A stretch of 64,000 bases of DNA, taken from the NCBI RefSeq assembly GCF_022230925.1, contig NZ_JAKKFH010000004.1, forward strand, positions 186,001-250,000, read 5' to 3'. The first letter of the stretch is position 1, and each line of letters begins with the position of its first letter. A program made the position numbers and the translations under genes. The DNA comes from Micromonospora alfalfae. Its GTDB lineage: Bacteria; Actinomycetota; Actinomycetes; Mycobacteriales; Micromonosporaceae. Below are positions 35,058 through 44,354 of the stretch, in pieces. The notes below the pieces were generated by a model. It ran no database searches. It saw only the letters and a program-made list of their open reading frames with translations, and was not told the DNA's origin.

Positions 35058-36064
35058 GCGCCCCACCCTCCTCCGGCGGGGCCGGGCTGACCCGTCCCAC
35101 CGACCTTCATGGACTCGTCGACCTGCCGGTGCTGCCCGGGTACCGGCGCGGTGGCGGTCAGTTCGAGGAAGACGCTCTCCAGGTCGACGGCGATCGGCGC
35201 CAACTCACTGACGTAGAGGTTCTTCTCGGCGAGCAGCCGGGTCACCGACGCCGGCTTGTCGACGCCGGCCAGCATCAGGTGGTCCGGGTGACCGGTGACC
35301 CGGATCCCGGCCTGGGTGAGCGTCTCGGTGGCCAGCGGCAGGTCGCTGACCGCCTCCAGCCGGATCCGGACCGCGCCGGACGAGTGCTGCGCGAGCACCT
35401 CGTCGACCGGGCCGAACGCGACCCGGCGGCCGAGCGAGATGATGGTGACCGAGTCGCAGATCAGCTGGATCTCACCGAGGATGTGGCTCGACAGCACCAC
35501 TGTCATTCCGGATTCGGCGAGGGTGCGCATCAGCGTGCGCATCTCCCGGATGCCGCCAGGGTCGAGGCCGTTGGCCGGCTCGTCGAGGATGAGCAGCTTC
35601 GGGTTCTTCAGCAGGGCCGAGGCCACGGCGAGCCGCTGCTTCATGCCCAACGAGTACGTCTTGACCCGCTCGCCGGACCGGTCGCGTAGCCCGACCAGTT
35701 CCAGCACCTCGTCGACCCGGACGGCCGGCACCTCGCCCGCCCCCGCGAGCAGGGACAGCGTGTCCCGGGCCGTGAAGTGCGGAAAGAACTGCGGGCTCTC
35801 CACGATCGCGCCGACCTGACCGGCGACAGTGGGCAGCGCGTCGGGAACCTCGTGCCCGAGCAGCGCCATCCGGCCGCCGTCGGGTCGGATCAGGCCGAGC
35901 AGGGTACGCAGCGTGGTGGTCTTGCCGGACCCGTTGGGGCCAAGGAAGCCGTGCACCTGCCCCGCGTCGACCCGCATGTCGAAGCCGTCGAGCGCGTTGC
36001 GGGTGCCGCGTCGACGACTCTTGTACGTCTTACGTAGACCTTCGATCTCCAGGACAGCTGGCAA
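35054..36064 (-). CDS. ABC transporter ATP-binding protein
   Basis: A protein of 336 residues with a full ABC domain: Walker A GPNGSGKTTT, Q-loop region AIVESPQFFPHFT, signature YSLGMKQRLAVASALL, Walker B LLILDEPANGLDP, and the His in LSSHILGE. The C-terminal 90 residues form the extra domain seen in bacitracin- and lantibiotic-type exporters. The start is a TTG at 36064 with GGAGG six bases upstream; no ATG fits. Two copies of a palindrome stand 40-80 bases upstream and probably control the operon. Confidence 0.9.
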   Translation of the reverse strand: MPAVLEIEGLRKTYKSRRRGTRNALDGFDMRVDAGQVHGFLGPNGSGKTTTLRTLLGLIRPDGGRMALLGHEVPDALPTVAGQVGAIVESPQFFPHFTARDTLSLLAGAGEVPAVRVDEVLELVGLRDRSGERVKTYSLGMKQRLAVASALLKNPKLLILDEPANGLDPGGIREMRTLMRTLAESGMTVVLSSHILGEIQLICDSVTIISLGRRVAFGPVDEVLAQHSSGAVRIRLEAVSDLPLATETLTQAGIRVTGHPDHLMLAGVDKPASVTRLLAEKNLYVSELAPIAVDLESVFLELTATAPVPGQHRQVDESMKVGGTGQPGPAGGGWGA

Positions 36065-36104
36065 GCTGCACCTCCCCCGATGGGTGGGCGTGACAGCCGA
36101 CACC

Positions 36105-36142
36105 ATACGCGGTATGCAGCGGCGCGCAATACGCGGTATGCA
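36105..36142. promoter_or_regulatory. Duplicated palindromic operator upstream of the ABC exporter
   Basis: ATACGCGGTATGCA occurs twice, at 36105-36118 and 36129-36142, exactly 24 bases apart. The core ATAC-CGC-GTAT is palindromic. Two sites on nearly the same helix face suggest cooperative binding of a repressor such as a PadR, GntR or TetR protein, which is not encoded nearby. Confidence 0.6.
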
Positions 36143-36185
36143 TCGACGCGCCGATCGGGCTAGTTCATCGACGGAACGTGACCAC

Positions 36186-36971
36186 TCAGGCGCAGATGAC
36201 CTGCACGCCGGCAGCACGGAACGCGTCCACCACCTCCGGCGGGGCACCGGAGTCGGTCACCAGCGTCTCCACCCGCTCGACCGGGCAGATCCGGGCGAAG
36301 GCGTGACCGCCCAGCTTGGACGAGTCCGCGATGATCACCACGCGCTTGGCGCGGGCCACCATCAGGTTGTTCATCGCCGCCTCCCCCTCGTGGTGGGCGG
36401 CGGCGCCGAGCTGCGGGTCGATCGCGTCCACGCCGAGCAGGGCGATGTCCAGGGTGACCTCGCGCAGCAGCGCCCCGCCCAGCGGGCCGACCAGCTCGAA
36501 CGACTTCGGGCGCACCACGCCGCCGGCCACCACCACCTTCATCCGGGATCGGACCAGCAGCTCGTTGGCGATGTTCAGCGCGTTCGTCACCACTGTGAGC
36601 TGGGCACCCTCGGCGCTGGTGTTCAGATCTGGTCGCACGGCGAGCGCCCTGGCCACCTCGGTGCTGGTGGTGCCGCCGTTCAGGCCGACCACTGTGCCCG
36701 GCGTGACGAGCGCGGCGGCGGCCGCCCCGATCCGCTGCTTCTCGGCCGAGTGCTTGGCCGTCTTGTAGCGCAGAGGCAGGTCGTACGACACGCCGTTGGC
36801 GACCGCGCCGCCCCGGGTCCTCGTGATCATTTGCTGCTGCGCGAGCTGGTCGAAGTCACGCCGGATGGTGGCCTGGGAGACGTCCAGCCGCTCGGCTGCC
36901 GCCTCGACGCTGACCCGGCCGTTGTCGGTCAGCATTTCGAGCAGGGCGTTCCATCTGGCGTACCGGTCCAC
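36186..36971 (-). CDS. DeoR-family repressor of the amino-sugar operon
   Basis: A 261-residue DeoR-type regulator. The N-terminal HTH reads RVSVEAAAERLDVSQATIRRDFDQL, the family signature, followed by TRGGAV. The C-terminal sugar-phosphate sensor domain has GLNGGTTSTEVARAL and the conserved LGVDAID and IIADSSKLG. It is divergent from the SIS/ROK/nagA operon, which it should repress until an amino-sugar phosphate binds. The start GTG 36971 has GGGAGGG upstream. Confidence 0.93.
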   Translation of the reverse strand: MDRYARWNALLEMLTDNGRVSVEAAAERLDVSQATIRRDFDQLAQQQMITRTRGGAVANGVSYDLPLRYKTAKHSAEKQRIGAAAAALVTPGTVVGLNGGTTSTEVARALAVRPDLNTSAEGAQLTVVTNALNIANELLVRSRMKVVVAGGVVRPKSFELVGPLGGALLREVTLDIALLGVDAIDPQLGAAAHHEGEAAMNNLMVARAKRVVIIADSSKLGGHAFARICPVERVETLVTDSGAPPEVVDAFRAAGVQVICA

Positions 36972-37026
36972 CGCGGGGGCCCTCCCAGCAACTGCACGGA
37001 CGGTGATTGATTGCGTGCACACTAGT

Positions 37027-37117
37027 GCGCGAAACTAGGCTGGCGCAAAAGACTGACCTGCGCGATCGGTCGGCCGGTTGCCATGGTCACCTGCGTTCGC
37101 GCAGAATAACGCGCGAA
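37027..37117. promoter_or_regulatory. Candidate DeoR operators, GCGCGAA repeats
   Basis: GCGCGAA occurs three times between the divergent starts: at 37027-37033 (as TGCGCGAAA), inverted at 37096-37102 and direct at 37111-37117. The last two form TTCGCGC-N8-GCGCGAA. Confidence 0.55.
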
Positions 37118-37171
37118 ATGCGGGTCTAACGAGCCGTATTGCGCACCGATCGGCCCTGCGAGGAGTTTCCC

Positions 37172-38101
37172 ATGGCGTACGTGGACGCGGAGATCGCGAG
37201 CCAACCCGACTGCTGGCGGGAGGCGGCCGGGCTGGTCGAGGTGGTACGCGGTGACCTGCCGCGCCCCGGGGAGCGCGTCGCCGTCGTCGGTTGCGGCACG
37301 TCGTGGTTCATGGCGATGGCGTACGCGACCCGCCGCGAACAGGCCGGCCAGGGTGAGACCGACGCGTTCCAGGCGTCCGAGTTTCCCGCCGGCCGCCGCT
37401 ACGACCGGCTGATCGCGATCACCCGTTCCGGCACCACCACCGAGGTGTTGGAGCTGCTCGCCGCGCTGCGCGGGCAGACACCTACCACCGTCATCGTCGG
37501 TGATCCGGCGTCCCCGGCGGTCGCGCTGGCCACGGCCACCGTGGCCCTGCCCTTCGCCGACGAACGGTCGGTGGTGCAGACCCGCTTCGCGACCACAGCG
37601 CTGGCCCTGCTCCGGGCCCAGCTCGGCGACCCGGTGACAGCGCTCGCCGCCGACGCCGAGGTGGCGGTGCGATCCCCGCTGCCGATCGACCCGGCCACCA
37701 TCGGGCAGGTCACCTTCCTCGGTCGGGGGTGGACTGTCGGGCTGGCCCAGGAAGCGGCGCTGAAGTGCCGCGAGGCGGCCACGTTCTGGGCCGAGGCGTA
37801 CCCGGCGATGGACTACCGGCACGGGCCCATCTCGGTCGCCGCGCCGGGCCGGCTGGTCTGGGCGTTCGGTGAGCTGCCCGACGGGCTACCCGAGGATGTG
37901 GCCGCCACCGGCGCGGCCTTCGTGCACAGCCGCACGCACGGCTGGCGCACGGTGCTGGGCAGCTGGTCCGCCGGCCGTACCCCGGTCGATCCGATGGCCG
38001 ACCTCATCCTGGCCCAACGCTTCGCTGTCGCGCTGGCCACCAGCCGGGGCCTCGACCCGGACGCGCCCCGCCACCTCACCCGGTCCGTGGTGTTGGCGTG
38101 A
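37172..38101 (+). CDS. SIS-domain sugar-phosphate isomerase/deaminase
   Basis: A 309-residue protein with two SIS domains. The first has VVGCGTSWFMAMAYA and the Ser/Thr-rich phosphate loop ITRSGTTTEVLELL; the second has FLGRGWTVGLAQEAALKCREA and the catalytic-type segment AEAYPAMDYRHGPIS. That second part is what isomerising glucosamine-6-phosphate enzymes and AgaS use on amino-sugar phosphates. As the first gene of an operon with a ROK kinase and NagA, it probably makes the ketose phosphate from glucosamine- or galactosamine-6-phosphate. GAGGA precedes the ATG at 37172. Confidence 0.87.
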   Translation: MAYVDAEIASQPDCWREAAGLVEVVRGDLPRPGERVAVVGCGTSWFMAMAYATRREQAGQGETDAFQASEFPAGRRYDRLIAITRSGTTTEVLELLAALRGQTPTTVIVGDPASPAVALATATVALPFADERSVVQTRFATTALALLRAQLGDPVTALAADAEVAVRSPLPIDPATIGQVTFLGRGWTVGLAQEAALKCREAATFWAEAYPAMDYRHGPISVAAPGRLVWAFGELPDGLPEDVAATGAAFVHSRTHGWRTVLGSWSAGRTPVDPMADLILAQRFAVALATSRGLDPDAPRHLTRSVVLA

Positions 38102-38156
38102 GCGCGAGGAGTGAGCCGGGGTTGCGAGCCCCGCAGTCGCGAACCGAGATGGCGCC

Positions 38157-39110
38157 GTGAGCGACGGCCAGGTTGTCGTTGCGCTTGACGTCGGCGGCAC
38201 CGGCATGAAGTGCGCGCTGGTCCGACCGGACGGCGTCGTGGTGCGCACCGAACGGCACCCCACCGACGCCGCGCGCGGCCCGGCCGCCGTGGTCGGCACC
38301 ATCCTCGACGTGGCCGGTGGGCTGGCCGACAAGGCCCGCGCCGACGGGCTCACCCCGATCGCGGTCGGCATCGCCGTGCCCGGGGTGGTCGACGAGGCGC
38401 GTGGCGTCGCGGTCTGGTCGGCGAACGTGGGCTTCCGGGACGTACCCCTGCGGGACCTGACGGTGCGGCGGCTCGGCCTGCCGACGGCGCTCGGCCACGA
38501 CGTGCGTGTCGGTGGTCTCGCCGAGGCCCGCCTGGGTGCCGGCCGCGGCACCGGGCACGTGCTGTTCGTGGCCATCGGCACTGGCATCGCCGCCGCGCAC
38601 GTCGTGGACGGCACGGCCGCGGTGGGGGCCCACGGTGCCGCCGGGGAGATCGGCCACATCCTGGTCCGGCCCGACGGTCCGCGCTGCGGCTGCGGCCGCC
38701 CCGGCTGCCTGGAGGCGGTCGCGTCAGCCGCCGCGATCGGCCGCCGCTACGCCGAACTCGCTCGCGACACCGCGGACGCCCCGGTGACGGCTGCCGAGGT
38801 GGCCGAACGGGCCGCGGCCGGCGAACCGCTCGCCGGCCAGGTCTGGCAGGAGGCGATCGAGGCGCTCGCCGATGGCCTCGCCAGCGGGCAGGCGCTGTTC
38901 GACGTGGCGACGATGGTGCTCGGCGGCGGCCTGGCCCAGGCCGGGGACCGGCTGCTGACCCCGCTGCGGGCGGCGCTGCACGAACGGATGACCTTCCACA
39001 GGGAGCCGCAACTGGTCGCGGCAGCCCTCGGCGACGAGGCCGGTTGTCTCGGTGCCGCTCTGCTCGCCCTGGACGCCGTGGGTGTCCGTGACCATCAGGA
39101 GAAGCGATGA
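38157..39110 (+). CDS. ROK-family sugar kinase
   Basis: A ROK kinase of 317 residues: ATP loop ALDVGGTGMKCALV at the N-terminus, catalytic Asp in LGHDVRVGGLAEARLG, and the zinc-binding signature GEIGHILVRPDGPRCGCGR with PGCLEAVAS. It phosphorylates a sugar, here probably N-acetylglucosamine or N-acetylgalactosamine, before NagA deacetylates it. It starts with GTG 56 bases after the SIS gene. Confidence 0.92.
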   Translation: MSDGQVVVALDVGGTGMKCALVRPDGVVVRTERHPTDAARGPAAVVGTILDVAGGLADKARADGLTPIAVGIAVPGVVDEARGVAVWSANVGFRDVPLRDLTVRRLGLPTALGHDVRVGGLAEARLGAGRGTGHVLFVAIGTGIAAAHVVDGTAAVGAHGAAGEIGHILVRPDGPRCGCGRPGCLEAVASAAAIGRRYAELARDTADAPVTAAEVAERAAAGEPLAGQVWQEAIEALADGLASGQALFDVATMVLGGGLAQAGDRLLTPLRAALHERMTFHREPQLVAAALGDEAGCLGAALLALDAVGVRDHQEKR

Positions 39111-40216
39111 CCGTACGGGTGAACGGCCGAGTGGTGACCCCGACCGGAGTCGTCCGACAGGGCTGCGTCGAGTGGGACGGTGATCGGATCACAGCGGTGG
39201 CCGAGTATCCGTCGGTGCGCGACGGGCACTGGATCCTGCCCGGCTTCGTCGACATGCACACGCACGGCGGTGGCGGGCACACCTTCACCACCGGGGACGC
39301 CGACGAGGCCCGCAAGGCGGCCGACTTCCACCTCGCCCACGGCACCACCACCCTGCTGGCCAGCCTGGTCAGCGCGCCTTTTCCGCTGATGCGTACGGCC
39401 ACCGAGGCGTTCGCCCCGTTGGTCGAGGAGGGCGTGTTGGCGGGGGTCCACTTCGAAGGCCCGTACCTGTCGGCGGCCCGCTGCGGCGCACAGAACCCGG
39501 AGTACCTGCGTGACCCGTCGACCGACGAGCTGACCGAGCTGATCGAGCTGGGCCGGGGCGCGATCCGGATGGTCACCCTCGCCCCGGAGCGTGACGGCGC
39601 GCTGGAGGCGATCAAGCTGCTCACCGCGCGGCGGGTGGTGGCCGCTGTGGGCCACACCGACGCCACGTACGAGCAGACCTGCGCCGCGGTCGCCGCCGGC
39701 GCCAGCGTCGGCACCCACCTGTTCAACGGGATGCGCCCGGTGCACCACCGCGAGCCGGGCCCGGTGGTGGCCCTGCTCGACGCGCCCACCGTGATCTGCG
39801 AGCTGGTCGCCGACGGGGTGCACCTGCACGACGGCATGCTGACCTACGTCACGGCGACAGCAGGGCCGGACCGGGCCGCGCTGATCACCGACGCGATGGC
39901 CGCCGCCGGAATGCCCGACGGCGAGTACGAGTTGGGTGGCCAGGCCGTCACCGTCGCCGACGGGGTGGCCCGACTCGCCCGCGACGGCGCTATCGCCGGC
40001 AGCACACTGACCATGGACGCCGCGCTGCGGCACGCGGTGAACGCCGGAATCCCGATCGCCGACGCCGCACGGATGGTGGCCACCACCCCGGCGCGGGCCA
40101 TCGGCCTGGGCGACCGGGTCGGGTCCCTCCAGGTGGGCCTCCGCGCCGACCTGGTGGTGCTCGACGACGACCTGAACGTGGTGCGGGTGCTACGCGCAGG
40201 CTCCTGGGTGGAGTGA
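39107..40216 (+). CDS. nagA: N-acetylglucosamine-6-phosphate deacetylase
   Basis: A 369-residue amidohydrolase. Metal and active-site motifs are in order: FVDMHTHGGGGHTF, HFEGPYLSAARCGAQNP with the metal Glu, VGHTDATYEQT, GTHLFNGMRPVHHREPG and the catalytic Asp in ALITDAMAAAG. It removes the acetyl group from GlcNAc-6-P in the cytoplasm. The ATG overlaps the ROK gene by four bases (ATGA). With the kinase and SIS enzyme it completes an amino-sugar route; no transporter is present in the window. Confidence 0.96.
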   Translation: MTVRVNGRVVTPTGVVRQGCVEWDGDRITAVAEYPSVRDGHWILPGFVDMHTHGGGGHTFTTGDADEARKAADFHLAHGTTTLLASLVSAPFPLMRTATEAFAPLVEEGVLAGVHFEGPYLSAARCGAQNPEYLRDPSTDELTELIELGRGAIRMVTLAPERDGALEAIKLLTARRVVAAVGHTDATYEQTCAAVAAGASVGTHLFNGMRPVHHREPGPVVALLDAPTVICELVADGVHLHDGMLTYVTATAGPDRAALITDAMAAAGMPDGEYELGGQAVTVADGVARLARDGAIAGSTLTMDAALRHAVNAGIPIADAARMVATTPARAIGLGDRVGSLQVGLRADLVVLDDDLNVVRVLRAGSWVE

Positions 40217-40238
40217 CGCCCAGAAACCAGTCTGGGTC

Positions 40239-41462
40239 TCAGCTCAGGCTGGGGACTTCCACGCCGAGGACGGCCTGCTCGTCGGGGCGGTGCACCAGCA
40301 CATCGGACAGGTACGACTGGACCGCGTGGCGCATCCCGACGTCCCGACCGGCCTGCTCGGAGAGCAGCCACTTGTGCTCGATGATCTGGGCGAACAGCTC
40401 CTGCGGCTCCAGCTTGCGGCGCAGGTGCGCGGGGACGGCCCGGACCACCGGCTCGAAGACCTCGGTGAGCCAGCGGTGGGCGGCCTGCTGCTCGTCGATC
40501 AGGTCGCTCTCCGCGCGGTAGGCGTCCAGGTCGTTGAGCAGCTTGCGGGCCTGGTTCTCCTCGGCGTCCAGTCCGGTCAGCCGCAGCAGCCGGCGGGTGT
40601 GGTAGCCGGCGTCGACGACCTTCGGCCGGACCAGGAACCGCCCGTCGTCGATTGACGACATGGCCACCTCGGCGACGTCGAAGCCCAGCTCGTTGAGGCG
40701 GCGGATCCGGCCCTCGATGTCGTGCCGGGCCTCCCGCTCGATCGCCTGCTCATAGGTGATCTCGTGCCAGAGCCGCTCGTAGCGCTGCACGACCTCCTCG
40801 CACACCACCTCCGGGTCGATGGACTCGTGCAGCAGGCCGGCGGCCTGCAGGTCCAGCGCCTCACCGAAGATGTTCACCCGGGCGATCTCCAGGTCCTCAC
40901 CGCGTTGGCCGTTGGAGAGCTTGTTGTGCAGGGCACCCGTCTCCGCGTCGACCAGGTAGGCGGCGAAGGCGCCCGCGTCCCGCCGGAACAGCGTGTTCGA
41001 CAGCGAGCAGTCGCCCCAGAAGAAGCCGGTCAGGTGCATCCGCACGATCAGGGCGGCGAGCGCGTCGAGCAGCCTGCTCATCGTCTCCGGCCGAAGGGTG
41101 TGCGAGAAGAGCGCCCGGTACGGCAGCGAGAACTGCAGGTGCCGGGTGATCAGCACCGATTCGAGCGGCTCCCCGTCCTCGGTCTGCCGGTCGGCGACGA
41201 CAGCGACCGCCTCGACCGAGGGGAAGTCGATCCGCTCCAGGGCCCGGAGCAGGTCGTACTCCCGCTCGGCGATCCTCTCGCGGGTCTCCTTGAACGCGTA
41301 CACGTAGTCGCCCAACCGGACGAACCGGACGATGTGCCGGGAGATGCCCTGCGGCAGCGCCACCAGGTGTTGGGCAGGCCACTCCTCCAGCGGTGTCGAC
41401 CAGGGCAGGTCGAGCAGCGCCGGGTCCACGAGGGCAGAGGTGATCCGCACGGGCACAAGCAT
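40239..41462 (-). CDS. DUF4032 / lipopolysaccharide-kinase-like protein
   Basis: A 407-residue protein. The first 200 residues look like a degenerate kinase fold: RLGDYVYAFKETRERIAEREYDLL (Lys-Glu pair), LIVRMHLTGFFWGDCSLSNTLF (GD-x4-N, in place of HxD-x4-N) and AAYLVDAETGA (in place of DFG). The C-terminal half, EGRIRRLNELGFDVAE and QARKLLNDLDAYRAESDLI, matches DUF4032. Catalytic residues are kept, so phosphotransfer is possible; the substrate is unknown. It is convergent with nagA. Confidence 0.8.
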   Translation of the reverse strand: MLVPVRITSALVDPALLDLPWSTPLEEWPAQHLVALPQGISRHIVRFVRLGDYVYAFKETRERIAEREYDLLRALERIDFPSVEAVAVVADRQTEDGEPLESVLITRHLQFSLPYRALFSHTLRPETMSRLLDALAALIVRMHLTGFFWGDCSLSNTLFRRDAGAFAAYLVDAETGALHNKLSNGQRGEDLEIARVNIFGEALDLQAAGLLHESIDPEVVCEEVVQRYERLWHEITYEQAIEREARHDIEGRIRRLNELGFDVAEVAMSSIDDGRFLVRPKVVDAGYHTRRLLRLTGLDAEENQARKLLNDLDAYRAESDLIDEQQAAHRWLTEVFEPVVRAVPAHLRRKLEPQELFAQIIEHKWLLSEQAGRDVGMRHAVQSYLSDVLVHRPDEQAVLGVEVPSLS

Positions 41463-41551
41463 GACTGGTCGCCCCCGCATCCGCTCCTGATCGTGGTTGG
41501 GCCCACAGCGCCGCACACCCCGGCGTCGCGTCGGGCCGGTAGCGTGGTCGC

Positions 41552-42319
41552 GTGCTCAAACCCACAGCGGTACGACGTGACCTGCGGCTACGGCCCGTCC
41601 GCCCGGCCGGCTGGTGGTTCGACGCGCTCCTGCTGGTCGGCCTGGCCGGATTGACTGTGGCGCTCGCCGCCGAGCAGCTCTTCGGGTTGGACCGGGCGGT
41701 CGCCGACTGGGCCGACGGGCACCGGCCGGCCGCCGCGTACTGGGTCGCCCGGGTGCTGAATTTCCTCGGCCAGGGCACCCCGCTGACGTTGATCGCCGCC
41801 GGGCTGGGCGTGCTGCTGGCCGTCCGGCTGCGGTCGGTGCGGCCGATCCTGCCGCCGGTTGTCGCGTTCGTGCTGACCAACCTGACGATCGGCCCACTCA
41901 AGATCTGGACCGCGCGGGCGGCACCGAGCGCCAGCGTCAAGGAGCCGTTCCTGACGCCCGAGCAGACAGTGCCGCTGTTCCACGACGACCTGCCGGTGCG
42001 GTTCGCCCAGTCCTACCCGTCGGGGCACGTCGCCAACGCGATCGTCTGGTACGGGGTCATCGCGCTGCTGCTCGCCCCGCTGGCCCGCAGCTTCGGTCGC
42101 CAACTGCCGGCCCGGCTCGTCACGGTGATCCGCGTCGTGCCGCCGCTGGTCGTCCTCACCACCACCACGTACCTCGGCTGGCACTGGCTGACCGACTCGG
42201 TGGCGGGGCTGCTGCTGGGCCTGCTCCTGGACCGGCTGCTGCACCGGGCACCGTGGGACGGTGTGCCGCTCCCCGGCCGGTTACGCGAGTGGGACCGGCC
42301 GTTCACCTCGTACCCCTAG
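41552..42319 (+). CDS. PAP2-family membrane phosphatase
   Basis: A 255-residue protein with about six helices. The three acid-phosphatase motifs are present: KIWTARAAP (motif 1), SYPSGHVAN (motif 2, with catalytic His) and YLGWHWLTDSVAG (motif 3, nucleophile His). The active site would face the outside and dephosphorylate lipid phosphates such as undecaprenyl-PP or phosphatidate. Motif 1 lacks the usual terminal Arg-Pro, having Arg-Ala-Ala-Pro. GTG start. Confidence 0.88.
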   Translation: MLKPTAVRRDLRLRPVRPAGWWFDALLLVGLAGLTVALAAEQLFGLDRAVADWADGHRPAAAYWVARVLNFLGQGTPLTLIAAGLGVLLAVRLRSVRPILPPVVAFVLTNLTIGPLKIWTARAAPSASVKEPFLTPEQTVPLFHDDLPVRFAQSYPSGHVANAIVWYGVIALLLAPLARSFGRQLPARLVTVIRVVPPLVVLTTTTYLGWHWLTDSVAGLLLGLLLDRLLHRAPWDGVPLPGRLREWDRPFTSYP

Positions 42320-42329
42320 GTTCTAGTTC

Positions 42330-43565
42330 GTGGATCAACTGTCGCGGCGGCTGGGCGTACCCGATGCGGTTGTCATCGGGTTGGGTTCGATGTTGGGCGC
42401 GGGCGTCTTCGTGGTCTTCGGCCCGGCGGTGGCGGCGGCCGGCGGTGCCGGCCTGCTGCCCGCGCTGGCGTTGGCCGGCTTCGTCGCCTTCTGCAACGCG
42501 ACCAGCTCGGCGCGACTCGCTGCCCTTTACCCGGAGTCCGGTGGCACCTACGTCTACGGCCGGGAGCGCCTCGGGCCGTTCGCCGGGTTCCTGGCCGGTT
42601 GGGGCTTCGTTGTCGGCAAGACGGCGAGCTGTGCGGCGATGGCGTTGACCATCGGGGCGTACCTCTGGCCGGGCCAGGCCCGGCTGGTCGCCGTCGGCGC
42701 GGTGCTCGCTGTCACCGCGGTGAACCTGCGTGGCATCGGCAAGACCGCCACAGTGACCAGGGCGTTGGTCGCGCTGGTGCTGGTGGTGCTGGCGGTGGTC
42801 ACGGTCGTCGGCCTGGTCGGTGGGCCGGTGGATCTGGGCCGGCTCGGCGAGCCCGGCGGTTCGGCGCGGGGCGTGCTCACCGCCGCCGGGCTGCTGTTCT
42901 TCGCCTTCGCCGGGTACGCCCGGATCGCCACACTCGGCGAGGAGGTCCGCGACCCGCAGCGGACCATCCCGCGCGCGGTGCCGCTGGCGCTCGGGGTGGT
43001 GCTCGTGATCTACCTGGTGCTGGCCGTGGTCGCCCTCGGTGTGCTCGGCGCCGACCGGCTGGCCGGTTCCGCCGCGCCCCTGGCCGACGTGGTGACCGCC
43101 GCCGGGCTGCCCGGCCTGGCGTGGGTGGTCCGCGCCGGTGCCACCATCGCCGTTGTCGGGGTGCTGCTGTCCCTGGTCGCCGGGGTCGGGCGGACCACCC
43201 TCGCCATGGCCCGCCGCCGTGACCTGCCCGGTGCGCTGGCAGCCGTGCACCCGGTGCACCAGGTGCCGCACCGCGCCGAGCTGGCGGTCGCCGCCGTGGT
43301 GATCGTGGTGGTGCTGCTCGGCGACGTACGCGACGCGATCGGCTTCTCCAGTTGCACTGTGCTCGTCTACTACGCGATCACCAACGCGGCTGCGCTCACA
43401 CTGGGCCGGGACCCGGACCGGCGGTTGCCGGTCCGGGTGCTCGCCGGTCTGGGGCTCTTCGGTTGTCTGCTGTTGGCTGTCACCCTGCCACTGGGCAGCG
43501 TTCTCGCCGGCTTCGGTGTGCTCGCCGTCGGTGCCGCCTTCTACGCCCTGCGGGCCCGCCGCTGA
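42330..43565 (+). CDS. APC-superfamily amino acid permease
   Basis: A 411-residue membrane protein with about twelve helices. The N-terminus GLGSMLGAGVFVVFGPA is the broken first helix of APC transporters, and NATSSARLAALYPESGGTYVYGRERLG the second and third. FFAFAGYARIATLGEEVRDPQRTIPRA is the conserved sixth-helix region. It is shorter than many APC carriers but complete. The substrate is probably an amino acid or amine. It starts with GTG 11 bases after the PAP2 gene and may be cotranscribed. Confidence 0.93.
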   Translation: MDQLSRRLGVPDAVVIGLGSMLGAGVFVVFGPAVAAAGGAGLLPALALAGFVAFCNATSSARLAALYPESGGTYVYGRERLGPFAGFLAGWGFVVGKTASCAAMALTIGAYLWPGQARLVAVGAVLAVTAVNLRGIGKTATVTRALVALVLVVLAVVTVVGLVGGPVDLGRLGEPGGSARGVLTAAGLLFFAFAGYARIATLGEEVRDPQRTIPRAVPLALGVVLVIYLVLAVVALGVLGADRLAGSAAPLADVVTAAGLPGLAWVVRAGATIAVVGVLLSLVAGVGRTTLAMARRRDLPGALAAVHPVHQVPHRAELAVAAVVIVVVLLGDVRDAIGFSSCTVLVYYAITNAAALTLGRDPDRRLPVRVLAGLGLFGCLLLAVTLPLGSVLAGFGVLAVGAAFYALRARR

Positions 43566-43568
43566 CCG

Positions 43569-44354
43569 TCACCGGCTCAACCGCTGGTAGCGGCGCACGG
43601 CCAGCGGGGCGAACGTCGCGATCAGCAGCACCGGCCACAGCACCGCCAACAGCATCGCGTGCTCGGCCGGCCAGGAGTCGCCGCCCAGGCCCGGGTTGCC
43701 GAACAGTTCACGGATCGCCGCGACGGTCGCCGACAACGGGTTCCACTCCGAGATCGTCCCGATGGCCGGAGGCATCAGCTCCGGCGACACGAAGACGTTG
43801 GAGATCGCGCTCAACGGGAACGCCGCCGGAAAGACGATCACACCGACCGTCTCCGGGTTGCGGACCAGCAACGCCAGGTAGATCCCGACCCAGGTGATCG
43901 CGATTCGCAGCAGCAGGAGGAGACCGACGGCGAGCACCGCCTTGCCGACGCCCTGTCGCCACTGCCACCCGACGAGCAGGCCACACACCAGCAGGGTGGA
44001 CATCTCCAGCAGTGCGCGCAGCAGGTCGGCGGCGCTGCGACCGGTCATCAGGGCGGACCGTGCCATCGGCATCGACCGGAACCGGTCGACCACGCCCCGG
44101 CTGAGGTCCAGCGCCACGCCGGTCGCGGTGGCCCCCAGCCCGTACAGCATCGTCATCACGAAGACCCCGGGTAGCAGGAACTCGCGGTAGCTGCCGCCAC
44201 CCGCCACCTGCATGCCGCTGCCGAACACGTACCCGAAGACCAGCACGAACATGATCGGCAGCGAGAAGTAGAGGATCAGCTCCTCCGGCGCGCGGACCAC
44301 GTGGGTCATGTTCCGCCTGGTCATCGTCCAGCCGTCGGCGATCACGGTGGTCAT
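43569..44354 (-). CDS. ABC-2 permease of drug exporter type (DrrB-like)
   Basis: A 261-residue permease with six helices. It has the DrrB-like N-terminus TMTRRNMTHVVRAPEELILYFSLPIMFVL, the loop VVDRFRSMPMARSALMTGRS and the closing ISEWNPLSATVAAIRELFGNP. It pairs with the ATPase immediately upstream; its ATG overlaps that stop by four bases. Confidence 0.92.
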   Translation of the reverse strand: MTTVIADGWTMTRRNMTHVVRAPEELILYFSLPIMFVLVFGYVFGSGMQVAGGGSYREFLLPGVFVMTMLYGLGATATGVALDLSRGVVDRFRSMPMARSALMTGRSAADLLRALLEMSTLLVCGLLVGWQWRQGVGKAVLAVGLLLLLRIAITWVGIYLALLVRNPETVGVIVFPAAFPLSAISNVFVSPELMPPAIGTISEWNPLSATVAAIRELFGNPGLGGDSWPAEHAMLLAVLWPVLLIATFAPLAVRRYQRLSR

